Of a stretch of 64,000 nucleotides of DNA, positions 30,120-38,348 are shown one piece after another; within the stretch, counting starts at the first letter, position 1, and every line of letters begins with the position of its first letter. The position numbers and the translations under genes are program-made. The notes below the pieces were generated by a model, which saw only the letters and a program-made list of their open reading frames with translations, ran no database searches and was not told the origin of the DNA. The DNA is from Salipaludibacillus sp. CUR1 (GTDB taxonomy: Bacteria; Bacillota; Bacilli; Bacillales; Salisediminibacteriaceae). The stretch is taken from the NCBI RefSeq assembly GCF_021028955.1, contig NZ_JAIWPE010000037.1:1-64000 (forward strand), written 5' to 3'.

Positions 30120-31403
30120 ATGAAACGCATGGGCGTGACATTGAAACAAATGGAGCATATGAAGCTCAAAGAATTATACGAATTGGCGAAAGAACATAAA
30201 GTACAGTATTACAGCCAATTGACGAAGAAAGAATTAATGTTTGCTATTTTTAAAAAGCAGGCTGAAAATGAAGATTTAATGTTTATGGAAGGCATTCTGG
30301 AAATTATCAGTTCAGAAGGATTTGGATTTTTACGTTCTAATACGTATAAGCCCAGCTCACAGGATATTTATATCTCTGCCTCACAAATCCGCCGTTTCCA
30401 GCTGAGAAACGGGGACACAGTCTCAGGTAAAGTGCGTAAGCCTAAAGAAAACGAACGTTATTACGGCTTGCTGCAGGTAGCCGCAGTAAACGGGGAAGAC
30501 CCTGATAAAGCAAGTGAGCGCCCTCATTTTCCTCAGTTGACGCCTTTATATCCGGATAATAAATTAACGCTGGAATACCAGCCGAAAATGGTGGCGTCCC
30601 GTGTGCTTGATATGATCTCGCCTGTAGGCTTCGGCCAGCGCGGACTGATCGTTGCCCCTCCTAAAGCGGGTAAAACGCTGTTACTGAAAGAGGTAGCGAA
30701 CAGCATCGCTGTCAACCACCCGGACGTGGAACTGATGGTGCTTCTTATAGACGAGCGGCCTGAAGAAGTAACTGATATGGAGCGTTCGGTTGATGGGGAA
30801 GTTGTCAGTTCTACATTTGATGAAGTGCCTGAAAATCATATTAAAGTAGCCGAGCTTGTTCTTGAAAGGGCGATGCGTCTCGTAGAAGCGAAAAAAGACG
30901 TGGTCATCCTTATGGACAGCATTACAAGACTTGCCCGTGCTTACAACCTGGTTATTCCGCCGAGCGGACGGACGCTTTCAGGGGGGATTGACCCGGCCAG
31001 TTTCCATCGGCCGAAACGTTTCTTCGGAGCGGCCCGTAACATTGAAGAAGGGGGCAGCCTGACTATTCTTGCTACTGCTCTCGTAGAAACAGGTTCCCGC
31101 ATGGACGACGTAATCTATGAGGAATTCAAAGGAACCGGTAATATGGAACTTCATCTCGACCGCAAGCTGGCAGAGCGCCGTATTTATCCGGCCATCGATA
31201 TCCGCCGTTCCAGCACGCGCCGCGAGGAACTGCTATTGCCTAAGAACCAGATTGAAAATCTCTGGGCGATTAGAAAAACAATGAACGACCAGCCTGACTT
31301 CCTGGAGCGTTTCCTGAAGAAAGTCCGCAGCACGAAAACAAACGAAGAATTTTTCGAGTCATTTGAACGCGAAAAATCCGGTACTTCCAGAAGCCGGAAT
31401 TAA
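30120..31403 (+). CDS. rho: Transcription termination factor Rho
   Basis: A 427-residue hexameric RNA helicase that ends transcription at Rho-dependent sites. The N-terminal Rho_N helical domain has MKLKELYELAKEH; the cold-shock-like RNA-binding domain has GILEIISSEGFGFLRS; the RecA-like ATPase has the P-loop APPKAGKTLLLK (about 180) and Walker B VILMDSITRLARAYN; and ERRIYPAIDI follows. The start is uncertain: GTG 30117, ATG 30120 and ATG 30129 are all near AAAAGG; I chose 30120. A terminator overlaps the 3' end. Confidence 0.95.
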   Translation: MKRMGVTLKQMEHMKLKELYELAKEHKVQYYSQLTKKELMFAIFKKQAENEDLMFMEGILEIISSEGFGFLRSNTYKPSSQDIYISASQIRRFQLRNGDTVSGKVRKPKENERYYGLLQVAAVNGEDPDKASERPHFPQLTPLYPDNKLTLEYQPKMVASRVLDMISPVGFGQRGLIVAPPKAGKTLLLKEVANSIAVNHPDVELMVLLIDERPEEVTDMERSVDGEVVSSTFDEVPENHIKVAELVLERAMRLVEAKKDVVILMDSITRLARAYNLVIPPSGRTLSGGIDPASFHRPKRFFGAARNIEEGGSLTILATALVETGSRMDDVIYEEFKGTGNMELHLDRKLAERRIYPAIDIRRSSTRREELLLPKNQIENLWAIRKTMNDQPDFLERFLKKVRSTKTNEEFFESFEREKSGTSRSRN

Positions 31404-31421
31404 ATTGCCGGTTCTTTTTTT
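31389..31421 (+). terminator. Intrinsic terminator of rho
   Basis: An interrupted stem (AGAA-CCGG-AATT paired with AATT-CCGG-TTCT) followed by seven T overlaps the rho stop codon. Confidence 0.7.
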
Positions 31422-31577
31422 AGGGGGCCCGGAGTACCGGCTGCCTGATATGCCGGGCAAGCAGTTAATCAGTGGCCTCAATCTTGAAACGGTGCCGGCC
31501 GATATCGTTGTTTTGGCAGCTTTTATGGAGCCGGAGTTCCGGCCGCAGAGCTCTAATTATTTTTTGCAGCCAGGCTA

Positions 31578-31606
31578 TTGCAATCTTAGCTTCCAGTTGA
31601 TATAAT
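31578..31606 (+). promoter_or_regulatory. Sigma-A promoter of the L31 gene
   Basis: TTGCAA and TATAAT are separated by 17 bp, about 85 bp before the L31 start. Confidence 0.65.
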
Positions 31607-31688
31607 TTCGTCATGTGTGAAAAAGGTCTAATAGGACTTGAATCGTTACTCTGTTTCGAAAGATTCAGGGCGGAAGGAGATGAAAAGC

Positions 31689-31928
31689 ATGAGAGAAGGA
31701 ATTCACCCGAATTATCGTAAAGTTGTCTTCAAGGATACAAGTACAGGTTTCATGTTCTTGACAGGATCAACTCGTTATTCAAATGACACAGTTGAATTTG
31801 AGGGCGAAACATACCCATTAATCACTGTGGAAGTAAGTTCGGATTCCCACCCATTCTACACAGGTAAACAGAAGTTTGCCGATGCAGGTGGACGTGTGGA
31901 CCGCTTCAAGAAAAAATACGGTATGTAA
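31689..31928 (+). CDS. rpmE2: Ribosomal protein L31, type B (zinc-free)
   Basis: A 79-residue large-subunit ribosomal protein. It has the family ends [15 protein letters not shown] and [28 protein letters not shown] but no CxxC zinc ligands; the middle is the longer type B segment with [11 protein letters not shown]. In B. subtilis the rho-linked rpmE is the zinc-containing type A and the zinc-free paralogue (YtiA) is elsewhere under Zur control. Here the zinc-free form occupies the rho-tdk locus with an ordinary sigma-A promoter, suggesting constitutive use. AAGGAG lies 9 nt before the ATG at 31689. Confidence 0.92.
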   Translation: MREGIHPNYRKVVFKDTSTGFMFLTGSTRYSNDTVEFEGETYPLITVEVSSDSHPFYTGKQKFADAGGRVDRFKKKYGM

Positions 31929-31948
31929 TCAACAGCCGCAAAATGATC

Positions 31949-31984
31949 AAAACAGGCAAGGATTGCTCTTGCCTGTTTTTTTTA
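31949..31984 (+). terminator. Intrinsic terminator of the L31 gene
   Basis: Perfect 12-bp stem AAAACAGGCAAG / CTTGCCTGTTTT, 7-nt loop, followed by TTTTT. Confidence 0.9.
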
Positions 31985-32025
31985 TTACCAGTAAATGGGG
32001 GGTCTGTCCCCCCATTTACTGGTAA
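31985..32025. repeat. Perfect 18-bp palindrome with GGGGTCTGTCCCC core
   Basis: TTACCAGTAAATGGGGGG and its exact reverse complement flank TCTGT. It lies immediately behind the L31 terminator. The left arm and core recur at 20449-20481, and the GGGTCTG(A/T)CCC core recurs at 106 and 38214. Confidence 0.8.
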
Positions 32026-32163
32026 AAATAATTAGCCGGTTTTAAACAAAACGATCAGGGGAAAATGTAATCAAATGTCGAAAAAACCACACTCATGTCC
32101 CCAAAATTTAAAAACCTGCCCTTCATTCAAATAATAAAAGAACCGCCTAATTTCGAAAATATC

Positions 32164-32195
32164 CATTGTTTTGTTAAACAATGAAGCACTATAAT
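32164..32195 (+). promoter_or_regulatory. Inverted repeat over the likely tdk promoter
   Basis: CATTGTTT-TGTT-AAACAATG is a perfect 8-4-8 dyad just upstream of a -10 TATAAT (32190-32195), about 105 bp before tdk. Its place over the -35 region suggests an operator. The regulator is unknown. Confidence 0.45.
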
Positions 32196-32299
32196 AGAAG
32201 AGTCGTCATTCACTATACTAATTAAAATTTTTTACATACCACCTATATTCAGGGGGCTTTATAGGCCTCAAAGAACGAAAAGGAACGGGAGAGTCGAAT

Positions 32300-32923
32300 A
32301 TGCATTTAACTAGGAGAGAAGGCTGGCTGGAAGTCGTCTGCGGAAGCATGTTTTCGGGAAAATCAGAAGAGTTAATCCGCCGTGTGCGCAGATCCAGTTT
32401 CGGCCGTCAAAAAATCCAGGTCTTCAAACCACAAATGGATAACCGCTACAGTGAGAAGGAAGTCGTATCCCACAACGGCACCAAAATTTACGCACAGCCG
32501 ATTCAGGAATCGGCAGATATTCTGAACAGGCTGGAAAAAGACACACAAGTGGTAGCGATCGACGAAGTACAGTTTTTTGACGAAAACGTCATTGAAATCG
32601 TTCAGTATTTAGCTGATGACGGTATTCGCGTGATCGTAGCCGGACTTGATCAGGATTTTCGCGGCGAACCCTTCGGTCATGTCCCTGTCCTTATGTCTTT
32701 AGCTGAAACAGTCACTAAATTGCAGGCAATCTGCTTATCCTGCGGATCGCCTGCAAGCAGAACACAGCGCCTGATCGACGGTAAACCCGCATCCTACGAC
32801 GATCCGATTATTCTCGTAGGCGCTTCAGAATCATACGAACCACGCTGCCGCCACTGCCATGAAGTACCAGGCAAACCCCAGCTGGAAAACACTAAATGCC
32901 GCACCTACACCACAAACAACTAA
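32300..32923 (+). CDS. tdk: Thymidine kinase
   Basis: A 207-residue type II thymidine kinase phosphorylating thymidine with ATP in the salvage pathway. P-loop [12 protein letters not shown] (residues 14-25), Walker [12 protein letters not shown], and two zinc-binding CxxC pairs (CLSCG and CRHCH) are present. Length is typical. ATG at 32300; the upstream GGAACGGGAGAG provides the ribosome-binding site. It ends in a terminator, after which the 91-bp repeat array begins. Confidence 0.95.
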   Translation: MHLTRREGWLEVVCGSMFSGKSEELIRRVRRSSFGRQKIQVFKPQMDNRYSEKEVVSHNGTKIYAQPIQESADILNRLEKDTQVVAIDEVQFFDENVIEIVQYLADDGIRVIVAGLDQDFRGEPFGHVPVLMSLAETVTKLQAICLSCGSPASRTQRLIDGKPASYDDPIILVGASESYEPRCRHCHEVPGKPQLENTKCRTYTTNN

Positions 32924-32937
32924 AACAACACCTTCAT

Positions 32938-32969
32938 CCCTCAGCAAAACAGCTGCAGGGCTTTTTTTT
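32938..32969 (+). terminator. Intrinsic terminator of tdk
   Basis: Interrupted stem CCCT-AGC / GCT-AGGG followed by eight T, 14 bp after tdk. Confidence 0.8.
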
Positions 32970-32980
32970 GCAAAAAAACT

Positions 32981-33540
32981 GAAAGGTAGATGCAATGGGC
33001 GTAGCATTCTTCACCTGCGACGAGCAAGCACAGCGGCGCAGGAGCACTCATGGTTGGAAGGGTTGGTGCAACGAGTGTAGCACCAACAAACGTATCAGGA
33101 CGAAGCAGGGAGAAAAAGAGAGCTGTAAGGAGGTAAAAGAGTGTTTGGACAGGTAGGTGCAACGGGTGTAGCACCAACAAACGTATCAGGAAGAAACAGG
33201 GAGAAACAGGGAGCTGTAAGGAGGTAAAAGAGTGTTTGAAAAGGTAGGTGCAACGGGCGGAGCACCAACAAACGTATCAGGAAGAAACAGGGAGAAACAG
33301 GGAGCTGTAAGGAGGTAAAAGAGTGTTTGAAAAGGTAGGTGCAACGGGCGGAGCACCAACAAACGTATCAGGACAAAAACAGAAGAAACAGGGAGCTGTA
33401 AGGAGGTAAAAGAGTGTTTGGAGAGGTAGGTGCTACGTCTGTAGCACCAACAAACGTATCAGGACGAAAACAGAAGGAAAAGAGAGCTGTAAGGAGGTAA
33501 AAGAGTGTTTGAAAAGGTAAGTGCAACAGAGGAAGCGCCC
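32981..33540. repeat. Tandem REP-like array A, 91-bp units
   Basis: Five full units start at 33061, 33152, 33243, 33334 and 33425, exactly 91 bp apart, with a partial sixth at 33516 and a truncated, diverged unit at 32981-33006. Each unit has a hairpin with arms GGTGC / GCACC (in the first unit GTTGGTGC / GCACCAAC, in the fifth GGTGCTAC / GTAGCACC), then AAACGTATCAGGA, an AG-rich stretch and GCTGTAAGGAGGTAAAAGAG. The ACGTATCAGG and GTGTTT..AAAGGTAGGTG segments are shared with array C, so the arrays are related. It lies between tdk and a lipoprotein gene. Confidence 0.92.
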
Positions 33541-33552
33541 GCCCATGTATAA
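33050..33552 (+). other. Chain of six micro-ORFs inside array A
   Basis: Micro-ORFs run 33050-33136 (ATG), 33141-33227, 33232-33318, 33323-33409, 33414-33500 (all GTG, 28 codons plus stop) and 33505-33552 (GTG, 15 codons). Each is preceded by AGGAG or AAGGAGG at 7 nt, and each TAA lies between the next Shine-Dalgarno and start, 4 nt before the start. Peptides share VGAT..APTNVSG, basic charged residues and end in AVRR. No unit has an indel. Differences between units are mostly non-synonymous, so selection on a peptide is not shown. Whether these are translated is unknown. Confidence 0.35.
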
Positions 33553-33637
33553 CTCGAACTTAAGAGAAAATAAAAGTACTGTATGGAATCATAGCCTTAC
33601 GGAAAACCTAAAGCTATATGTATAAGGTGGTGAGGTT

Positions 33638-34147
33638 ATGAAACAGAAAAATATATTTCTTTACACGCTTTTAATTATTCTTATGGTAGCCGGATGTAAC
33701 GGACCAAATCCTCCGGAAATGGATGGAGAAGCTCAAGGGCAGTATCAGGGTGAAACCCTCTTCCAAAGAAAAGACTGGGGGAGAAGCCTGTTTGGGCCAG
33801 GACCCATCAATTACGAATCCATTAACCGTCAAAAAGAGCCCTACGACCCTATAACGGAATCAAACGTAACAGGGAAAAGTTTCCGGTCGCTGGATACTCC
33901 GCGTCAAACCGAAGCTGATGACCAGGATAAGATTGAAACTGCAATATATGATATGCCAGGGGTGACCCCGGGTATGGTTATTTTAATAGGCGGAAACGCG
34001 TGGGTGAACGTTATGCTGGAAGATCAGTACGAAACCTCCTCACAAGAGCAGGAAAGCCAAATATTAGCCGATATTGAAAAAAGGTTAAAAGAAGTTAATC
34101 CACGCTATGACTATAAGGTTATTATAAACAAATTTATGGAAGCTTAG
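33638..34147 (+). CDS. YhcN/YlaJ-like sporulation lipoprotein
   Basis: A 169-residue lipoprotein. The N-terminal signal peptide ends in the lipobox LMVAGC with the acylated Cys20. The mature part is hydrophilic and ends in a compact domain with PGMVILIGGNAWVNVMLED followed by a charged helix (ILADIEKRLKEVNPRYDYKVIIN), which resembles the C-terminal domain of YhcN/YlaJ-type spore membrane lipoproteins. Exact function unknown. GGTGGTGAGG precedes the ATG. It is framed by repeat arrays A and B, which end and begin within 100 bp of it. Confidence 0.72.
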   Translation: MKQKNIFLYTLLIILMVAGCNGPNPPEMDGEAQGQYQGETLFQRKDWGRSLFGPGPINYESINRQKEPYDPITESNVTGKSFRSLDTPRQTEADDQDKIETAIYDMPGVTPGMVILIGGNAWVNVMLEDQYETSSQEQESQILADIEKRLKEVNPRYDYKVIINKFMEA

Positions 34148-34151
34148 GCAT

Positions 34152-34555
34152 GGTGGGTGTTACGTAGGTGATACGTAGGTGCTACGGGATTAACAGTTAA
34201 GTAACACCCACCAACGTAGCAGGGAGATAACCGAAGGATACGGAAGGAAACAAGAGGTCCCGTCGGGTGGGTGATACGTAGGTGATACGTAGGTGCTACG
34301 GGAGTAACAGTTAAGTAACACCCACCAACGTAGCAGGGAGATAACCGAAGGATACGGAAGGAAACAAGAGGTCCCGTCGGGTGGGTGATACGTAGGTGAT
34401 ACGTAGGTGCTACGCAAGTAACAGTCAAGTAACACCCACCAACGTAGCAGGGAGCTAATCGAAGGATACGGAAGGAAACAAGAGGTCCCGTCGGGTGGGT
34501 GATACGTGGGTGCTACGTATGTGCTACGCAAGTAACAGTCAAGTAACACCCACCC
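34152..34555. repeat. Tandem REP-like array B, 114-bp units
   Basis: Units start at 34152, 34266, 34380 and 34494, exactly 114 bp apart; the fourth is partial. Each unit opens with GGTGGGTGATACG (GGTGGGTGTTACG in the first), repeats the GGTGATACGTA or GGTGCTACG octamer two or three times, and closes with AAGTAACACCCACC, which pairs with the opening. The spacer has CAACGTAGCAGGGAG, GGATACGGAAGGAAACAAGAGG and GTCCCGTCG. The arms equal those of array C and the solitary copy, while the spacer is array-specific. It starts 5 bp after the lipoprotein stop. Confidence 0.92.
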
Positions 34556-34599
34556 GCTCCACCCGCACTTCCCAACCCCACCCAACCCCAAGCCATAAA

Positions 34600-34650
34600 A
34601 AGTGCGGTCAAGAGCCTGACAATCATGCTCTTGACCGCACTTATATTTTT
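34600..34650. terminator. Bidirectional terminator between array B and CoA-disulfide reductase
   Basis: A perfect 16-bp stem AAGTGCGGTCAAGAGC / GCTCTTGACCGCACTT with an 11-nt loop, followed by ATATTTTT, with A-rich sequence on the other side. Confidence 0.85.
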
Positions 34651-34701
34651 CGCCCTATGCTTTCCCTCTATGCTATCCCTCTAAGCTGCCCTGACAGAAG
34701 G

Positions 34702-36030
34702 TTAAATTCGCCGGGCGCCCTGCTGGAGTGGGTCCCATGGGGAGTTGTAAGGAGGGGCGTAGCCGATATCGAGGTTTTCCATATCTTCGGTCGTCATCCG
34801 GTGATAAAGGGCCGTAGCTGCGACATCAATCCTCTTATCAATGCCGGTGTTTCCGACAGCCTGAACGCCGAGCAGCTGGTCAGTTTCTTTATGCTTAAGC
34901 ATCCGGATGAAAATGGCGTCGCTTCCCGGGTAGTAATGGGAATAAGGAGCCGTATCGTAGCCGATCGCTTTATAGTTTAATCCCAGTTCTTTCGCTTCCT
35001 CTTCACCGATCCCCGTTTTTCCGATCGTGATGTCGAAGAATTTGACGACTGAAGTGCCGACCATTCCCTTGAATGTTTTTGTATGACCCGCAATGTTTGA
35101 ACCGGCAATCCGGCCTTGTTTATTGGCGTGGGTGCCGAGAGGAACATAGTCATCTTTTTCTTTAATCCGGTTATACTGGGTGGCGCAGTCGCCGGCAGCA
35201 TAAATGTTATTCACATTTGTTTCCATGTAAGGATTGACCAGGATGGCGCCGGAATCATGTAAGTGAACCCCTGTGTTTTTCATAAAACCGGAATTAGGTT
35301 TTACGCCTATAGCTACGACGACCATGTCGGCCAGGTATTCACCCTGGTCGGTAACGACACGTTCCACCCGGTTTTCACCTTCGAATGCTTTAACTGATTC
35401 ACCAAGGATAACTTCTATTCCATTTTTCTCAGCTTCCGCCTGGATTTTTTCGCTGATTTCAGGGTCATAGGCTGATCCGAGCCGGTCGGCAAGGTCGATC
35501 AGACGTACTTTGCGTCCTCGTTCTACAAGGTTTTCCGCTACTTCAAGGCCGATGTATCCGCCCCCGACAATCGTGACATTTAAGACGTCTTCTTTCATAT
35601 CCTCTACTATTTTCCGGGCATCCGGAATAGTTTTAAGTACGTGGATGCCATCCAGCTCATTTCCGTCAAATGGAGGCATGACAGGTGAAGCGCCGGCTGC
35701 CACCAGCAGTTTATCGTAAGGAACTTCAAACGTCTCATTTTTATCCGTCACGGTTCCCTTCACGACTTGTTCTTCAGGATCCACTTCTGTAACTTCGTGA
35801 TAAATTCTCGCGTCAATTCCGTGCTTTTCTTCAAAGACTTCCCTTTTCCGGGCGATCAGATCATTGCTGTCCTGGACAACGCCTCCTATGTAATAAGGCA
35901 GTCCGCACTGGGCATAGGAATAAATAGCCCCTTTTTCGAGTACTGTAATCTTCCAGTCAGGCTGGGCTCTTACAATCTGCATCGCTGCACTCATGCCAGC
36001 TGCGTCGCCGCCAATAATCACCACATTCAT
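34702..36030 (-). CDS. cdr: CoA-disulfide reductase / FAD-dependent NAD(P)H oxidoreductase
   Basis: A 442-residue flavoprotein of the pyridine nucleotide-disulfide family. FAD motif VVIIGGDAAGMSAA is at the N-terminus, the redox cysteine is Cys42 in SYAQCGLPYYIGG, the NAD(P)H motif is GGGYIGLEVAENL, and YAAGDCATQ binds FAD; a dimerisation domain follows. A single Cys in this place, as in CoA-disulfide reductase and Nox, separates it from two-Cys glutathione reductases. There is no C-terminal rhodanese. It keeps the CoA or bacillithiol pool reduced, or may act as NADH oxidase. GAGGAGG precedes the ATG. It diverges from prfA. Confidence 0.87.
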   Translation of the reverse strand: MNVVIIGGDAAGMSAAMQIVRAQPDWKITVLEKGAIYSYAQCGLPYYIGGVVQDSNDLIARKREVFEEKHGIDARIYHEVTEVDPEEQVVKGTVTDKNETFEVPYDKLLVAAGASPVMPPFDGNELDGIHVLKTIPDARKIVEDMKEDVLNVTIVGGGYIGLEVAENLVERGRKVRLIDLADRLGSAYDPEISEKIQAEAEKNGIEVILGESVKAFEGENRVERVVTDQGEYLADMVVVAIGVKPNSGFMKNTGVHLHDSGAILVNPYMETNVNNIYAAGDCATQYNRIKEKDDYVPLGTHANKQGRIAGSNIAGHTKTFKGMVGTSVVKFFDITIGKTGIGEEEAKELGLNYKAIGYDTAPYSHYYPGSDAIFIRMLKHKETDQLLGVQAVGNTGIDKRIDVAATALYHRMTTEDMENLDIGYAPPYNSPWDPLQQGARRI

Positions 36031-36232
36031 TAGTTACTCCTCCTCTGTGAAAAATAGTATCTGTTTAAAAGTATTCCACTATTAACAGTTTATCAAACGT
36101 ATACTTTACGGGGTATAATAAAAGCTCTTTTTATTGCAAAAATAACGCCGCGGCAATAAGCAATTGATTTTACAACCTATAGGTTCTATACTATAGAAGG
36201 ACTAAAATAGTCATTAAAATGAGGTGAAGAAT

Positions 36233-37300
36233 GTGTTTGACCGCCTGCAAGCAGTTGAAGACCGATATGAAAAACTTAATGAATTACTGATGGATCCGGA
36301 TGTCATCAGCGATACGAATAAACTGCGTGAATACTCCAAAGAGCAGTCCGATATTCAGGAAACTGTGGAAACTTACAGGAAATACAAAGAGATTAAAAGC
36401 CAGATTGACGATACAAAAGAAATGCTGAACGACAATCTGGATGATGAGATGCGCGAAATGGCCAAGATGGAACTTGATGAACTTGAGGAACAGATGCCGG
36501 ATCTGGAAGAAAAACTAAGACTTCTTCTTCTTCCTAAAGACCCGAATGATGACAAAAACGTCATTGTTGAAGTGCGGGGAGCGGCTGGCGGAGACGAAGC
36601 AGCTCTTTTTGCGGGTGATCTGTTCAGAATGTACTCCCGCTATGCCGATTCGCAAGGGTGGAAAACAGAAGTCATCGAATCGAATGAAACCGGAATAGGC
36701 GGCTTTAAAGAAGTCATTTTTATGATTAACGGAAAAGGTGCTTACTCCAGAATGAAATATGAAAACGGTGCGCACCGCGTACAGCGTGTGCCGTCAACGG
36801 AATCCGGCGGCCGTATTCATACATCTACCGCCACAGTGGCAGTACTTGCTGAAGCGGAAGACGTTGAAGTGGATATCCACGAAAAAGATATTCGTGTGGA
36901 TACTTTTGCAGCGAGCGGTCCAGGAGGGCAAAGTGTTAACACCACCATGTCAGCCGTACGTCTGACTCACGTGCCGACAGGAATTGTGGTCTCGTGCCAG
37001 GATGAAAAATCGCAAATTAAAAATAAAGATAAAGCGATGAAAGTTTTACGGGCGAGAATATATGATAAATTCCAGAAAGAAGCCCAGGCCGAATACGATG
37101 AGCACCGTAAATCTGCCGTAGGGACAGGGGACCGTTCTGAACGGATCCGCACTTATAACTTCCCGCAGAGCCGGGTTACCGATCACCGGATCGGTCTGAC
37201 TCTGCAGAAGCTTGATCAGATCCTTGAAGGCAAGCTGGATGAAATTGTCGATGCGCTGATCGTTGAGGAACAATCCAAAATGATGGAAAATGCGGAGTAA
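36233..37300 (+). CDS. prfA: Peptide chain release factor 1
   Basis: A 355-residue class I release factor that reads UAA and UAG and triggers peptide release. The GGQ motif is in [12 protein letters not shown] (about residue 230), and the coiled-coil N-terminal domain and anticodon-mimic region precede it. The GTG at 36233, giving [15 protein letters not shown] as in B. subtilis, follows GAGGTGAAG; the GTG at 36224 sits inside that site. prmC follows 7 bp downstream, so the factor and the enzyme that methylates its GGQ glutamine are co-expressed. Confidence 0.96.
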   Translation: MFDRLQAVEDRYEKLNELLMDPDVISDTNKLREYSKEQSDIQETVETYRKYKEIKSQIDDTKEMLNDNLDDEMREMAKMELDELEEQMPDLEEKLRLLLLPKDPNDDKNVIVEVRGAAGGDEAALFAGDLFRMYSRYADSQGWKTEVIESNETGIGGFKEVIFMINGKGAYSRMKYENGAHRVQRVPSTESGGRIHTSTATVAVLAEAEDVEVDIHEKDIRVDTFAASGPGGQSVNTTMSAVRLTHVPTGIVVSCQDEKSQIKNKDKAMKVLRARIYDKFQKEAQAEYDEHRKSAVGTGDRSERIRTYNFPQSRVTDHRIGLTLQKLDQILEGKLDEIVDALIVEEQSKMMENAE

Positions 37301-37307
37301 CCCGTCT

Positions 37308-38198
37308 ATGTATGCGAATGAAGGAAAAAAAGTGTACGAAGCCCTCAATTGGGCTTCGTCTTTTTTACAGAGGCATGATTATGAAGAAGAGATCGCCCGC
37401 CGGGTTCTCATGCATCATACAGGATGGAGCCGGACACGCATGCTGACGGAACTTCAGACCGTGATAGAAACAGAAGTGCTTAACCGGTTTGAGGCAGATG
37501 TAAGGGAAGCAGCGAGCGGGACACCTGTTCAGCACCTGACAGGTGAAGAGTTTTTTTACGGGCGTTCATTTAAGGTAGGGCCGGATGTGCTGATTCCACG
37601 GCCTGAGACGGAAGAACTGGTCGAGCGGGTGTTGCACATTTTGAACAGCCGTAAAGATGTTTTCTGGAAAAACAGAGAAGAAACGCCTGCCGTTATTGAT
37701 GTCGGAACGGGAAGCGGAATTATTGCTGCGACGATGGCGCTTGAATTGCGTGCAGCCCATGTTCTCGCGTCCGATATCAGCTCGAGAGCTCTCACGGTCG
37801 CGAAAATGAATGCAGACAGGCTCGGAGCCCGGGTTGATTTCTTAGAAGGGGATCTTCTCACTCCGTTTATAGAGTCAGGCATCAAAGCAGAGGTCATTCT
37901 GTCCAATCCTCCCTATATTCCGGAAGGGGACAGAAGCATCATGAAAGAGAATGTCACCGGACACGAGCCTGAAAACGCCCTGTTTGCAGGGGAGGACGGA
38001 CTGGATATCTACAGACGACTTGTTAAACAGGTGCCGGCTGTATTAAAAACGCCAGGCCTCGTCGCTTTTGAAATCGGGCACGACCAAGGTGAGGCTGTCA
38101 GCAGCCTGTTAAAAAAAGAACTCCCTCAAACGGCAACCATTCAGGTGATCCGCGACATCAACCAAAACGAACGGATCGTTCTGGCTGAAGTATGGTAA
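37308..38198 (+). CDS. prmC: Release factor glutamine N5-methyltransferase
   Basis: A 296-residue SAM-dependent methyltransferase modifying the GGQ glutamine of release factors. The N-terminal helical domain binds the factor; IDVGTGSGIIAATMAL is the SAM-binding motif and ILSNPPYIPEG (about residue 200) holds the catalytic NPPY. The ATG at 37308 follows GCGGAG by 10 nt and gives the family N-terminus; the ATG at 37290 overlaps prfA. It ends in a strong hairpin terminator that also carries the GGGTCTGACCC palindrome. Confidence 0.94.
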   Translation: MYANEGKKVYEALNWASSFLQRHDYEEEIARRVLMHHTGWSRTRMLTELQTVIETEVLNRFEADVREAASGTPVQHLTGEEFFYGRSFKVGPDVLIPRPETEELVERVLHILNSRKDVFWKNREETPAVIDVGTGSGIIAATMALELRAAHVLASDISSRALTVAKMNADRLGARVDFLEGDLLTPFIESGIKAEVILSNPPYIPEGDRSIMKENVTGHEPENALFAGEDGLDIYRRLVKQVPAVLKTPGLVAFEIGHDQGEAVSSLLKKELPQTATIQVIRDINQNERIVLAEVW

Positions 38199-38213
38199 AT
38201 ATGGGATTTTTTT

Positions 38214-38261
38214 GCGGGTCTGACCCCCCAGCTTCTGGGGGGTCAGACCCGCCTTTTTTTT
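38214..38261 (+). terminator. Terminator of prfA-prmC formed by a GGGTCTGACCC repeat
   Basis: A perfect 18-bp stem GCGGGTCTGACCCCCCAG / CTGGGGGGTCAGACCCGC, 3-nt loop, followed by eight T. The arms contain the dispersed GGGTCTGACCC palindrome, so a repeat element appears to serve as terminator. Confidence 0.9.
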
Positions 38262-38290
38262 CCATTGTCTGAAAATGTCGGACACTCTTA

Positions 38291-38321
38291 TGTTTATTTT
38301 TTTTCCTCTCCGCCAAGACTA
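38291..38321 (+). promoter_or_regulatory. Candidate sigma-F promoter of spoIIR
   Basis: TGTTTA, a 15-bp spacer and GCCAAGACTA resemble the sigma-F (forespore) consensus GYATA / GGnnAnAnT, with one mismatch in each element. SpoIIR is known to be made under sigma-F in B. subtilis. Confidence 0.55.
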
Positions 38322-38348
38322 GGGAACATAAGAGGGAGGGAACGTAAC

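Noticed and set aside
29840-30199. 119-codon ORF in the rho leader
   Set aside because: It overlaps the rho start in another frame, has no Shine-Dalgarno and no recognisable family.
31363-31605. 80-codon ORF overlapping the rho end
   Set aside because: It runs through the rho terminator and overlaps the L31 promoter; no homology recognised.
34144-34591. Minus-strand ORFs of 94 and 133 codons over array B
   Set aside because: They stay open only because the 114-bp period is a multiple of three; the products are 38-residue repeats with no ribosome-binding site.
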